64,000 nucleotides of DNA from Pristionchus mayeri (taxonomy: Eukaryota; Nematoda; Chromadorea; Rhabditida; Neodiplogasteridae): contig BTRK01000005.1 in NCBI GenBank assembly GCA_036245805.1, positions 47,789,216 to 47,853,215 on the forward strand. Direction: 5' to 3'. Position numbers and translations under genes: made by a program. Of this stretch, positions 43,931 through 56,345 are shown piece by piece. Positions within the stretch are counted from its first letter, which is position 1; each line of letters begins with the position of its first letter. The notes beneath the pieces were generated by a model. The model worked only from the letters and a program-made list of their open reading frames with translations. It had not been told where the DNA came from and made no database searches.

Positions 43931-45071
43931 CATCGCATATGCATTGCAAGGCATAGGTCATACAGCTTCCTCCTCCTTTTTTTTAGATTCCTCACTCTCC
44001 CCCCATGTCCCTACTCTCTATCTATGTCTGACAGGCGAGAAAAAATGGGGAAGGGAGAGCGCCCGGGGCCCGATTATTCTCCATCTAGCCATGCCTTTTG
44101 CCGCGCCGCGCAAAAGTGCAATGCATTTATAAACAACAGGGGGAAGCGCGGTTTGTATGCATGCGCTATCCGTCACAAAACCTGCATATTTACAACGGAA
44201 ATAACCGCTGCTGAAGCTACCGTAGCCGCCTTAGTTGAAAATATTTACTTACCTTGGATACACCCCCTCAGAAGGCTACCTGATTCCTTCTCTGAGTCTC
44301 GTATATTTATAAATCGTCCTATTTTTCCCCTCTAACAACTGTATATTTACACCGGAAATATGCGCTGCGGCTACCGTAGCTTTTGCTCGATATCTGTTTC
44401 CGAAACTATCGCATTCTAACCGAAATAATTTTGAAATTTAATATTGAAAAAATGACAAACACGCTTAAAATTTCCCCAAATGCAATCAGAGCACAATGGT
44501 CATGATTCACACTCTCCTCTGACTCATGCACCATACGACATGTTCTTTTCATGTAGATCAGGTATAGTATCCCTTTATCCCATGAGTCCATTTCGTATGC
44601 CCGGAGGGCATAATCGCCCTCCGTAGTCTAGTACCGCTTACCCCCTCGATTATGTGCCCAGATCGGGCCGTACCAAGGCCGGCGCGTTCTCTTATCAACC
44701 CAGTGACATTATAGGCTCGATTCGACTTAACTATGCGCTTGCCATCCCTCCCTCTCCCACAATCATTCGAGGTAGAGACAGCGAGAGAGTGCGCGTATTG
44801 GAGAGAGTGTTGACGATGGTGCTCACCACTCTGTGGCCTTATCTCGCCCCGCTTCTTCCCATCTCTCTATGCACATCGGGGCCGCAACAATCCGTTTTAT
44901 TCAGTCACACCTCACTATCTAACATCGCATCGTCACCAATTTCCTCACTAGTTCGCCGAGTACTTTGCCCGTTTTACCGTAACCTCGTGTCCTGATCCTC
45001 AAGCAACCCTTCACTGATCCTCAGGCACTCCAGTATCTCGACTACCGTACCCGTTACCGTACCGCCCCGCG

Positions 45072-45148
45072 ATGGCTTGCATCTCGCCAATCCGATGCAA
45101 CCTGTTCAACCTCGCAGCCGCCGTAGCGAACAACAACAATGACCTACC
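45072..45148 (+). CDS. Candidate distal first exon of hmbx-1
   Basis: Reads MACISPIRCNLFNLAAAVAN and four more Asn/Asp/Leu codons, then CC before a consensus donor (gtgagt at 45149). The two leftover bases complete a codon with the acceptor at 51103 (tttccag then GAGCGG) and continue in frame into MSLYTVEQ. The phase match and codon style (G/C at third positions, as in the other hmbx-1 exons) support it, but the joining intron would be 5.95 kb. Alternatively it is an unrelated exon, or hmbx-1 starts at 51125 after trans-splicing. Confidence 0.4.
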
Positions 45149-48100
45149 GTGAGTTGGCTTTATTATTTTTTAAAGAAATTCCAAGAAGAAACCACCCCAA
45201 GTACGGAATAGCTTTTTTCCCCGAAATTTTTGAAACACAATCGGCTCATGTTTCGCCCTCATAGGAAATCAGTAAACAAACCCATGTGGCACCTTGTCTG
45301 TGTGGATTCGCGAATTTTACGCCCTGATTTAGCGACGGAAAAGTCCCTGGTTCAACACTTTTCTTTTCGTTTATTACAGTGTCATATGTCTGCGGGGCTT
45401 AGCTAGCTGGCACACTTTGTCACGTGCGACAGTGAACAAATCAGACTTGAGCAACCGAAAATCTTGAATTTCACCTGCTCTCAGAGTTGTCTTATACGGC
45501 TGCACTAGGACTGATGATCACCGGTAGCCTTCAAGACTGATCATAGAACTAAAAAGTGCGCTTCTTCGGCCTTTCCGGGGCTTTTTATCAGTGACAACGA
45601 ACTGTGAACTCAATGCAGAAGGGCACATTTTGTTACGTCTTCCGACAGCACATCCATTGAGTTGTAAGATGATTATGAATGAACCAGCTGGGCTGGCACT
45701 CTTATTGCAATCAGTTGGCATGTTTTCCTTATTCTTGGTCGACATCCGATGAAATCAGCTGCTTGCTAGGCGCTTGCTAGGCGCGTATAATTCGTTATGT
45801 CACTCTCCTCCTCTTACATGCTCATTCATTCTCTCTAGCTGCTAAGGAGGAAGGAAAGTATCAAGATTCAGGTCCAAATTACCACCAACGTCTTTCCTCT
45901 TTTCGCCAGAGAAACGGAGCCCACTACTGTTGTGAATTAGGCATGCACCCTTATTTCGTGTTCAATACGGAGCGAGGTAGTGTGTAAACGAGGAGAGCAC
46001 GATTTGCCATCCCTAGAGAGCTAACATGACTTCACCAGACAGCAACAACCTCAAGGGCTAAACTACTAATTGCCTATTTTCGCAGTTTCCCACTTATCTT
46101 GAGTAGGTCACATGATGCCCCACCCCTTTTCACCCTCCATGTTTTCCTCCCGAAATAATCAATTGATGCATTATCTGTTGAACGAACACTTGCCTAGATG
46201 GAGGGCATTGTCAGAGACCGTGGTAAAATTGGAGAGACCCTCCTCATTTGCCACAGTCTCTAACTTAACTATGACACTCCAGTTAGTATGGTGATTGGTC
46301 GCATACGATCATCTCTTTGGCAGATACTGTTGCGCAAGGAGTATTCACCTAACTCTCTCCTAATTGAATACTCTATTGCTTTACTATGCCCTTCAGTTAG
46401 TGCCGTGGCTGGTTGAATAAGTTCATCTGTTTGGCAAATTATGTTGCATATGCTACGCTATCTTCGCCCACTAAAGTTAGTCGCGCTTCTTTTTCCACGT
46501 ATCAGAGTACGAAAAATACTCAATTTCCTACGATTTGAGACGGATTGGCCAGATCTAAGCTATTGCTAAGCTGTTGCGCGTGACTTTTCAACTCCATGAA
46601 CTAGTTACGGCTTCCTTATTCTGAGAGTTAGCCAGATTTTGAGTGATTAGTGAGTTAGAATGAGTGCTCGAGCACGCATGTGACTTTATATTCAACCTGA
46701 TTCGGTGAAGCCCTGTTTCGTACCAACCCGTAGTTAGCGTAACTATTTTGCACGCCGATGTTTACGCGTGGCTACATATTTGAAACAGGTGTATGAGCTG
46801 AGTGGTCTTTTAGAGGCCCTGCAATCATGGTGTTTTGCTGGGCTAATATCAGCCAATTCACTCCGAGACTCACATGCGAGTAGAGTGCGCTATCCGGGTA
46901 TTCGTATATTCATGTCGCTCAATATCTTGACCTACCGTGCGTTACCCGAATTGCGCACTCTACTCACAAGTTTGAAAATGCCATAATTAGGAATTATTTG
47001 TTTTCCCGCGCGCTCTTGCATCTCGCTATCTCCCATTCGGTAGGCACTTGGGCTCACTTTGCTGCAGGTGTATGAACGTCGTGGTCGTTTTGCTGCTTGG
47101 AAGCCATGGTGTTTTGTTGGTTGGCATAATGTCAGCATTTTGTTCGGAGACTCACACGCGAGAAAGCATTTTCCCTTGAAATTTGACTACTCCTGTACGG
47201 TATGCACTTGGATGCACTTTGCAATGCAACAGGTGTGCGAACTTCGTGATCTCTTGGGTACCCGCTGGTAGACTAGCTGTAGCCCCTCGACTACTCTAAT
47301 AACTCCCTTCTCTGCACTTCTAATCCGCCAAGCTCCGGTTTCAATCATCTCTAAGTCGCGAGTGTGTGAGAAGACCAATGATTAGATGATATCTCTACTC
47401 TTTCGTAGGCGGGCACGGTGGAAGGGGGACTGCACTAGAGTTCTATGAACGATACTGCGGTATTTCAATACACTATTTCGTCACTCAAACGGCCGATAGA
47501 GTGGTGGAAATGAGGATACGACTGTTTAGCGAACTCAAATATCCACATCTTGCATCCTCTTTTGTTGACAGAGCTTGTAGAATGAAAACGTTGACACAAC
47601 AGTCCAAGAATCGGAACTTCGTTTCCTCATTCTACACACACTATACACCGATCTAGTTGTGATAGCGTGCACAGAATGAAGTGATCGTTGTTTCGTTTCT
47701 CGGAATCTATTCGGTTCCACCAGTCCCTTCATAGTGCAGACTCGCACGTAAACTAAACTAATGAACTCTACGCTGATTTCTGAGCACTTGGCCGGCGCGC
47801 GCAAGACATATAAGTTTCTTTCCCAGTCGCGGCGCGCTTAATCTAACTATCAAGTCTGCGAACTCTTTGCATGAAAGTTCGAGAAACGATACGTCTTCCT
47901 CAATTCGCGTACATTCTCGTGCGATCGAAATAATATTCTTGTTTTCATTATTTTTATAAATTGCGCTCCACTATGTGCCTTCTTAAAGTCCTTAACCGTC
48001 CATTAACCTTTAAAAGCTGTACTGGTAGCCTTTACAATCATCAAAAATGACGAAAGAATGCGTTCTGCTCTCAAGGGGGTGGCATCAGATACCACGAAGC

Positions 48101-51100
48101 GTGAACTTTTTATTAGTGTTAACATGATCCGGAACGGAGTTCGAGAAACGATGCTAGGTTCACTTAACTATCTCACAATGCGGTCGAGAGTTTTTAGAAC
48201 GAAGATGTGGTGGTTTCTAACGCTAATAATCATATTTCGGGAGTGAAGCCGTTGAAGGAAATGATCAATTATATCTGGCTAGTTTTTGAGCGGTTTCCCT
48301 CTAGGTCCTGCAAAGATGTCAATGTCTCCTATCAGATTTCAATCATCTGTCTCCACTACATCCTCCTCTTTTTCCATCTTAACAATTTCGCTGCATAGTG
48401 TCGGTATAATGTCCAGTACTGGTCCCCAGTATCGCGTAAATCTACTGAACTGTGTGCTTTGTGCTCCGAGTATCAACTGCAGTTAGATTTGTGGTTGCAA
48501 TCGTGGTCGAGACTCTCTTCTGCTCATTATAGACAGACGAGCGAGAGAGTGCGCGAAATGACGAAAGTCTTTAAAAATACGCGGTGGCATTTCGCTTCGG
48601 TGACCAGCATAATATCGAGTGTATTTAGGCGTATTGATGATATGCCTACCAGCTATAGCCACCAACAACCGCCGCTGACGTTCTCTCATATTTGCAGTAT
48701 TTTTCACACCAGATTTGCAGAAAAATATATAGCCATTTCCCAGGAATATTCCGGCTACATCACGTCCCGGATTGACTTGAGAATTGCTTTTCGCTACGCG
48801 CGCGCCTACGCCTCTCCAGACGGCTGGCACACAACTCTTATTTTTCATGCTCAGCCCCACTAGTTATCGTGATTATACACCTCCCCCTCCACCCTCGCGA
48901 TGGGTCCCCCCGGGGGGGGGGGGGGAATACAGCCTCTAATCAGCGCTGATGTATCTCGGCAACTAGAAGGAAAGAGCTAGTACGGTAAATGAGGAGAGAC
49001 CGAGGGGTGGTGATGACACATCGTCCCCCTCGAGAGGGATCAGCTGAGGGCAAAACTCAACAAGCGGCTAGTAAGCTGCTCGTGCTGCCTCTTTAATTAC
49101 ACTCTCGCTACCTCCCAGACACTTACCCCCCTCCCTCCCTCTCTCCCCTCCTGCCTAACTGCGGGCGATATTCATTATGCGCGCACGCCCGCTGTCTCGC
49201 CAGTGTGCTTTGTGACCTCAGTGTGGTCAAGATTCTAATAGTTCCCGCATGGGGTCTGAGTCCTAAGCATGGGGGCTGAGCACTTGCTCATTCCCCCACG
49301 GGTGTTCCCGGTTCACATCGTCGGAGTTGCGAACAATGCAATCCTTTACGTTTCCGATCCCTGAAACGAGCCTGCAAACTCATAGTGGCTATATATTCAT
49401 TAAGTCTCACCTCGCCTCGCTCGAGCGTGCATGGCCGTGTTTTGTGTTTTAACGTCTCTCCCCGTCTCTTCATTTCGCCTTCTCCCTCGTCTGTCAGACC
49501 GCATTTGTACCCATAGCACCCAGCCCAAGACGGGGCTTATAGCCCCCCTCCTTCATCCCATGCACCTGCTACCTGGAGGTTCCGAGACCATGATCCTCTA
49601 ATAGCCCTTCCTCTGGCAGGAGGCCATTAATTAGGATGCGTTTCACCGTCTCCGTGCACCTTATATGCCCATTCTGTGTCTTGTGCTCTCGAAATTTCGG
49701 AAATTAGGCCTGCAAAATATTCGGAACACCTGTTTGGTCGGCTAGCAAGGTGGCGGCGTCATGACTAGACGAACACGTCGTCCTACGCCAAATTACAGTC
49801 CTTCCCTCTTGGTACTCCTTGGTACTCGAAATAGTTCGGTCAATTATTTTAACAAATCAGAATATAGATGCTCAGATCAGGATGACTGATATTCTTCAAA
49901 GAACTCCTTTCAATGTGCCTTTCAATTATTCATTCCTCACAAGAACGTTGCACGCACGCTTTGCAACATAATGGTCGTGTTGTGATTCGCCGTTGCACCT
50001 GCTTCCTTCTGAATCTCGCCGATCACGGAGCACGTGAAAAACTCTTAGCAAAGCGCTCTTTCGATTTCTGAATGTACGGGATCTTTACCCCAGGTCGTAC
50101 GGGATCTCGTCATGGGGTCCGAGCTCCACGTAACCGATACACCCCGCGCTCACTAACTATGCGCCGCACTTTCTCCGCCCGAGGGCTCCCAAACGTTTTC
50201 TCTCTTCCGCTCCGCCGCTCGCTCCTCTCGCCGTCGCTCTTCCAGACGGCCGGGCGGAGAGGGCGGCACGTGAGCGTGTGTGCTCACTTTCACTAACTCC
50301 CTCTCTCTCGCCGCGCTCTCCTCCCGCCCCGGCTCTCCGCCCGCCCTGCTCGCCGGTGGGCGGAGTCCCATCACATAGTGCAAAAGACCTTCATCCCGTT
50401 GAGCTTTCTCGCGCTGCTTCTCCTCCCCGGCTTAGCTGATCTGGTGGTGTGCCGCATGACTTCCCTGATCCATCTAATAGGCGACAACCATGTCACCACC
50501 CCAGCGCTGATCTACCGTTGATATGCTACGCACGCGCTCGCACTATTACACCAGTGTGTAAATTCCTCACAGTTAAACTGTCTCATACGTACGGCCTTGG
50601 CGTCTTACCCCCGCTATCTCTCGCCCCGTCTCCACCTATCCTCTCGACTCTAGACATTTGCTCTATCTCGCTCTCTGACTGCCTACTCTCCGCCCGCCAA
50701 AAGTGCACCATTTCCTCGATATTCGGCTGTCTCGTCTCCTCTCTCCCTCTCTCTCCACCTCCCTCCTCACTCCTCGCTTTCACCAGTTTCTGTGCTCTAG
50801 CGTGCGAGAGCGCGCTCTGTTGCGCGCTTTGGTCTCTTGGTACCCCCCACCGCTCCTGTCCCAACATAGCTACCTCCTAGTTCTAGTGACCAATCGCTGA
50901 TCTATTTCGAGTTTCGTCGCAATTCACTTCCATATCACATAGACAATCTCGCATAAATGATTCCTTGATCTGCTCTTATCATATTTCGTAACCGGCCTAA
51001 GAGCCCATTGTTGCCGCGGAGCAAGCACTCTCACGAGTGTGGCACTGTTCTACCCCATTCACCCTCATGGTGTAGTCTTAACTTGACCTCTACCGTTTCC

Positions 51101-51102
51101 AG
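45149..51102. other. Long candidate intron or 5' region of hmbx-1
   Basis: No other gene recognised. It holds diverged tandem copies at 46780-47270, single-sided foldback cores at 47600-47700 and 48500-48560, a C/G homopolymer pair at 48908, and many CT/GA-rich stretches (49100-50900) that create meaningless open frames on both strands. Confidence 0.5.
46780..47275. repeat. Diverged tandem duplication
   Basis: caggtgtatgagctgagtgg...atggtgttttgctgggc...ggagactcacatgcgag (46785 on) recurs as caggtgtatgaacgtcgtgg...atggtgttttgttggttgg...ggagactcacacgcgag (47055 on), and its start recurs again at 47230. Unit about 270 bp, then about 175 bp. Confidence 0.75.
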
Positions 51103-51124
51103 GAGCGGCTTCTCGCCCGGAGCG

Positions 51125-54100
51125 ATGTCGCTCTACACCGTCGAGCAGCTGGAGCTGCTGCGGCGGCTCAAGGCCACCGGAATCACCGTACAGGCAATCG
51201 TCGATGTAGGTCACGTCCACGCCCATCACCCTAACCTGATCCAATTAAAGGCCTTCAACGAGATGAACTCCGTGACGACGGTGCTGGACGCGATCCCGTT
51301 CCCGCAGCAACAGGCTGCACCTGCTATCGTCGACGTGACCGATCCCGACCCCGCCTCGGGCGGGCCCAGCCCCTCCGTGGTGGTGCTGCCCACGACTACG
51401 ACCATGTCCCTGCCGGGACCCAGTCTGCTGCCGGTACAGGTTCCGGCGGTGTCGGCACCGCCATCCGTTGCCTCCATCGAGACCACACTCGCCTCCCTCA
51501 TGCCCTCGCCCGCAATCGTCACCAACCCCATGTTCTTCATGCAGGTACTAGAGATCCTTTGTAAGAGATCAGTTCATACTCACGTTCAGGGAGCGCCGAT
51601 GCCGCTCACCGCGCCCTCCAGCATGCTGCACAACAGCCTGGCTGCTGCCATGGCCGCTGCCCAGGCGGCAGCTGCCGCTCAGCAGCAGCAACAGCAGCGG
51701 CTGCAGCTGCAGCAACGGCTGCAGACGCCGCCCGCCGTGTCGTCGTCCACCTCAGCGTCGGCCTCGACCAGCAACGAGGTAGATCATCTATTCGGTACTT
51801 ATAATCCCCAAAAACCTTTTCGCAACGCAACGCATTGTTGCTTATAATCGCGCCTAGTTGCCAGCCGAGATCCGCTTACTAGATTATGCGGTGCGCGCAA
51901 AAAGAAGTGGCCCATCGCGCTCTCCCCATTTCCCGCGCTCTCTCACTCTTTGTCTAGTGCATCTGAATGAAACATTTTGTTGCGCCAAAAAGAGCATTGC
52001 TTGCCTTAGCATGACGTAATCCCTCCTGATCAATGCAACATGATTCAGCATATAGGTATAGAGGGCCCTCCACTCTTTCTATTCTTTCTCTCGCCATTGC
52101 TTTCCCGTCTATTCCATCCGAGAGAGCCAGACAGCCTAACTACTATGCAAACAGATCCCTCCTCCCCTTCTTCCTTCTCCCGTATAGTCACCGAATGGAA
52201 GAATGATAGACGAGAGCCCTCTGTTCTCACACACTTTTGCGTGTCTGGCACTGGGCTTTCACACACTAAAACAAGCGTGAGGGTTCAATGCGATTCGTGG
52301 GGGGCTGAACCATCTGTAATGGGCGCTAAACTATGCGGTCGCTGCAAAACACACTCTCAATTCGGGGAGATATATGGGCGAGGGAGAGAGCAGTCACACT
52401 TGAAATGTACGCTTACCACCACGCCCGCCTAACCTCGGCCAATCAGCGAGTTGCATAGGGGCGAAATGGTGCGACTCTCGACCACACGTTCTCTGGTTGG
52501 TTCGATGTTGACAGTTAACTGGATCTAACTTTTCGTTCCCCTCGAACGGCTTTGAAGATGATAACAAGGGGATGATCGTTGATCTTTTCAGTCCCAGCGG
52601 CCTCCGCGCACTTCCGCCATTCGCTGCACGCCGATGCGCGAGATCACCACGCTCGACAACCCGAAAGGTATACGGTAGTTAAGTAGGTCAGCTCTCTGAT
52701 ACTGTCATTACAGAGTTGGAAGACTTCATGTCGCAGGGAGAGGAGGGATGCATCGCCGACATGAAGGCCTTCATTACGCACTACTCGCTCCGGCAGACTA
52801 CCGTAGCGATGATGACGGGTTAGCATGGCTGTGATTAGCAACTGGCTTTATTTCGAGCGCGACGTCTTCCTACGAGAAAGTGCAAGCGCTACAAGCGCGT
52901 CGTCTGAATGCGATCAATCAGCGGTTTTTGCCGCAGGGCCTTATCCGGTTAGACGCGATTGCCTCATTACGCGCCGTCTAGAGTTCGACGCACGGGCGAT
53001 TCGATCGTATTCGCTATCGCTAGCAGGATCGCATTAAGTTATGAAGCGCGGTGAGCATTGATCTTCTGAGCCTTTGAAGGTCCTCTCATCTTTCAAGAAA
53101 GCGTGCGCGCTTAGCGCGCTGAGTTTTCCTCCACGTCTTTCTATTCCCGTCTGTCACCGCCATCTGATCATCTAAAGGCGTCTTCCTCCCTCCCTCTGTC
53201 CCTTTCGCAGCCTCGGACTCAGTTCGCACACTCCTTAACTGTGTATGCGGAACAAAATAGCACACACAATGAAGAGAGCTTCCTCCCCTCTTTATCCTCT
53301 CCCTCCTTCTCTGTGTTGAGCTCTCACTGAAACACGGATATCTTGCCGTTTCTCGTCCGTCTCGCACTTCTCCATTATCTCTCGCTGCCGCGATTCGTCC
53401 GCTAGTTGCCAGGTGCCTTAATGGGTGCTTGCCTACCGACCTGGATCTCTGGCATCGGGAACATCGGAGTACTTTTGCTAATGATCTGCGGGATGCGCCA
53501 GGGTCCACTCTAGTTGGGATACGATACTACTCAGCGGATTAGGTGAGGGAAGAGGCAGTGACTCCAGGTGGCTTGCAAGTCGCATCCGCAAGATCATGGT
53601 AGTGCTCATTAACGGTAGTGCTCGGCACGGCGGCGCAAACAAGTCCACTCTAGTAGCGACTATGTAATGATCACTGCTACTCGGCTTATTAGTAGGAGAG
53701 CGGTGCCGGCTAGACTATCATTATCTCCCAGCCCCGATCTCTTGGTGGTCAGTTGTACTAGTAAGTGTCTCTAAAAGGGAGGGAAGGGACTGATTACTCT
53801 ACCATGGTCTCTAGCCCAAAGATAGCACCGCAGCCACCAGTCTCCCTGATTAATAAGCCAGTACAAATTGCTGGCTACAATATCAATAAGGGATAATGAT
53901 TAAAGGCTAGCAGAGTCTACCACTCAGTCCATTCACTGAACTAGCTGAGGAGTGCGGAAAACTGAGAGCGTGTTCAGTTTTGCTAATCTGGTCACAGAGT
54001 CGCACGCTCCAGGCGGTGTCTAGCACTTCTAATCTCCCCCTCGCGACTGGATCTTCGAGCCAGTCGCGTGTGCGTCCTTTTCCCAGTCTTCATGACGCAA

Positions 54101-55478
54101 TCTCAAGTGTGTGTCGTACGTCTAGTGCTATACATTTTCGACGTCAGTCACTTAGTTGCCAAGGGTTACTGCGGATGAACCTTGAGTGCTTGCCTAATTT
54201 GATCTTTTGTCTTTCCTTGTTACTTCAGAATAGATGTCAGCACAAACATCCGCTTTCGCACTAAGAGGCGCACGTATTTATTAGACAAATAAACCCTAGA
54301 CGTCCTCTCTCGATTTCAGGCACTTAAAATGTTTTCCGCCTTTTGAAATTGAGATCATAGAAATTGTGCGCTGAAAAAAGCAACATGATTATTCCGGACG
54401 GGATTCGAACCCGGAAATATTGAACAAACTGAACTATATGCCGTATCTTGCAGGCGTGTCTCAACCGTACATCTCCAAGCTGCTCAATGGCAACCATCGC
54501 GAACTGAGTCTCCGATGCCGCAAGAACATCTACTGCTGGTACCTCAACTGCCGCCGGCACCCGGAGAAGCTCAGTGAGTGGAAGCCGGAGCCAAGAAAGG
54601 AAAAGGTGGCGGAGCCAAGTTTAATTTTTTTCAGGCTCATTCCTAGCCGATCCATCTTCTCGACTGGAAACGAACGCCGAGGGCGACCTCGTTCCGCAGA
54701 AGCGCGAGAGGTGATTACTTCGTTCCGGGGGATAATTTTGGATTGCGGCTTTCTGTTTTTAGCGCCGATTTGCAGATACGTGTTCCGGCCGGTGCTGCTG
54801 CGTCTGCTGGAGCAGTGCTTTAGCGAGACGCCCTTCCCTGACACGACGCGTCGCCAGGAAATAGCCAACGCCTGCAACGCGGCCCTAATCCAGGACAAGA
54901 AAGGTATTTTAGCGTTCCGCGAGTAACTCCAAGTCCTGTCTCTGTTCCTACTGTGTTTAGAACGATTTACAGGCGTTCCGCTGATGCCGAAGGAGGTGGT
55001 GTCGCCGCAGGTCGTCTCCAACTGGTTCGCTAACAAGCGCAAGGAGCTCCGGCGAAAGAACGGCCCTGTAAGCCCGGCACACCAATTCGTTTTTATAGGC
55101 TCTTTGAAAATACCTTTAATCGTCAATCATAAATCTGTATTACAGGAAGCTACACACGGCGTGTTGTACCCTGCGCTGATCGAGGCTCTCGAGCGCGGCG
55201 CCGGTTCGGTGCCAGAGCAGTCGGAGACAGGCTCCGCCTCGCCTCCCAACGACGAGGAGATCATGGACGGCCTGGACGCGCAGCCTCAGGTCTTTAATCG
55301 TTCCACGAGTGATTTGGAATGTCCTATTTCTGGTTTTTGCAACGATTCCTTTCAGCTATCCCACGCCCTGCCCGCGCAGTCCTACAACAGCCTACTGGAG
55401 ACGCTGGGACTGCCCGTGCCTTCCACCCTCTTCAACTCCGTCAAGGCAGAAGAACTCGAGATGGCCGATCAGTTCTAG
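51125..55478 (+). CDS. hmbx-1: HMBOX1-type homeobox transcription factor
   Basis: HMBOX1/HNF1-class proteins bind DNA, including telomeric TTAGGG repeats in mammals, through a POU-specific-like domain and an atypical homeodomain. Exons: start-51205, 51251-51544, 51590-51778, 52592-52667, 52714-52818, 54454-54573, 54635-54710, 54776-54903, 54973-55067, 55146-55289 and 55356-55478, all in phase (476 aa). Residues 1-27 (MSLYTVEQLELLRRLKATGI) match the HNF1-type N-terminal helix. Ala/Gln-rich linkers follow. Residues ~214-285 are the POU-like domain (KAFITHYSLRQTTVAMMTGV, SQPYISKLLNG). Residues ~309-388 are the homeodomain, with the long helix 2-3 insertion and recognition helix QVVSNWFANKRKELRRK. 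The tail is acidic and ends VKAEELEMADQF, recalling the HMBOX1 C-terminus. A tttccag acceptor (51102) 22 bases before the ATG allows trans-splicing or the exon at 45072. Confidence 0.9.
51779..52591. other. hmbx-1 intron 3
   Basis: Intron of 813 bp between the Ala/Gln-rich exon and the exon preceding the POU-like domain. CT-rich blocks, no other gene. Confidence 0.7.
52819..54453. other. hmbx-1 intron splitting the POU-like domain
   Basis: Intron of 1635 bp between ...MMTG and VSQPYISK. No nested gene recognised on either strand. Confidence 0.7.
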
Positions 55479-55704
55479 CCTGGATCTTCCTTCTTCCCCG
55501 TATTCTATAGGCATAATTAATATTGAGCGCTGCGAGCGCGCATTGAAGCCCCAAAGTGTGTGTCAAGAGACCTGCCAATAACCATAATTTCGCCTGCCTA
55601 GGGTCATCCAAACTATAGAAGCCTAACAAGCTCTGCTAAGCCCCGTAAGTATCATACTAACGTCCATCTAGTGAGTGCCGTACTACTACTACTACTATTC
55701 CACG

Positions 55705-55802
55705 AGCAATGGTCTGACTCTCGCATACAATCAACAGACACTCTCGCTCTGGCTATACAGTGCGAGAGAGCACGTGATGTCGAGAGAGTCAGGTGATTGC
55801 TC
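55705..55802. mobile_element. Foldback MITE, 'GAGCAATCGTC' family, diverged
   Basis: gagcaatggtctgactctcg...CACTCTCGCTC and back to gagagagtcaggtgattgct. About 98 bp, arms about 80% paired. Confidence 0.78.
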
Positions 55803-56014
55803 CCTCATTAAGCGACTAGAAGTCGCTGCTAGGTATCGATCTATGACCTTCCACTGCTACTCAGCCCCCAAATCACCCATTAACGGGTTCATCACAAATC
55901 CTCAAGAAACCAACCCGCGTATTCCATGCTTATTCTCGCTCTCTCCCCGCTAGATCAGTTGCTAGTCGCTCTCGACCGCTAGGTTTTGTCCATATGAACA
56001 CTGTGATGATCTTC

Positions 56015-56345
56015 GATCTTTCCCTGTTTTTGTCCATGATTCCCGAGTCATTTCATCTGCTTTCTTCTCGTTCTTTCTTTCTGTTTTCTCATTCTCAATC
56101 TTGTGCCCTCTCCCACACGGTATGCCACCGCAAATTCCCGCAATAATTGCTTTTCGTTGCGATACAACGCTGTTTCGTCCGTCTTTTTTCATCTTTTGTA
56201 AGCTGATTCCGGAAATAAAGGAATATTTTCGATGAATCATACACGAAGTTGAGATTTTCTTGATTTCTGTTGTCCTTTTGGTGGAGAATCTCGCGTTCTG
56301 CCGGTCTTCGATCACTTATCTTCGCTCTCTGATGGTCTAAATCTC
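56015..56345 (-). repeat. 280-bp dispersed repeat, copy 3
   Basis: Inverse of copy 1 with about 90% similarity (acttatcttcgctctctgat at the outer end). Inner edge of the right arm of the large inverted repeat. Confidence 0.8.

Larger units (their letters stand above)
39906..45071. other. Upstream region of hmbx-1, no other gene recognised
   Basis: Inner loop of the large inverted repeat. It contains a foldback (41220-41250 core), a MITE-like pair at 41284-41356, a four-copy tandem repeat, the foldback at 43820, and two copies of a tttacaccggaaat...gctaccgtagc block (44190-44380). No coding exons recognised on either strand. Confidence 0.5.

Noticed and set aside
43596..44335. 178-aa and 147-aa plus-strand frames
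   Set aside because: They run through the foldback MITE at 43820 and have no conserved content.
49100..50900. Long overlapping frames on both strands near 50.4-50.9 kb
   Set aside because: CT/GA-biased sequence yields open frames on both strands at once; no domains or consistent splice sites.
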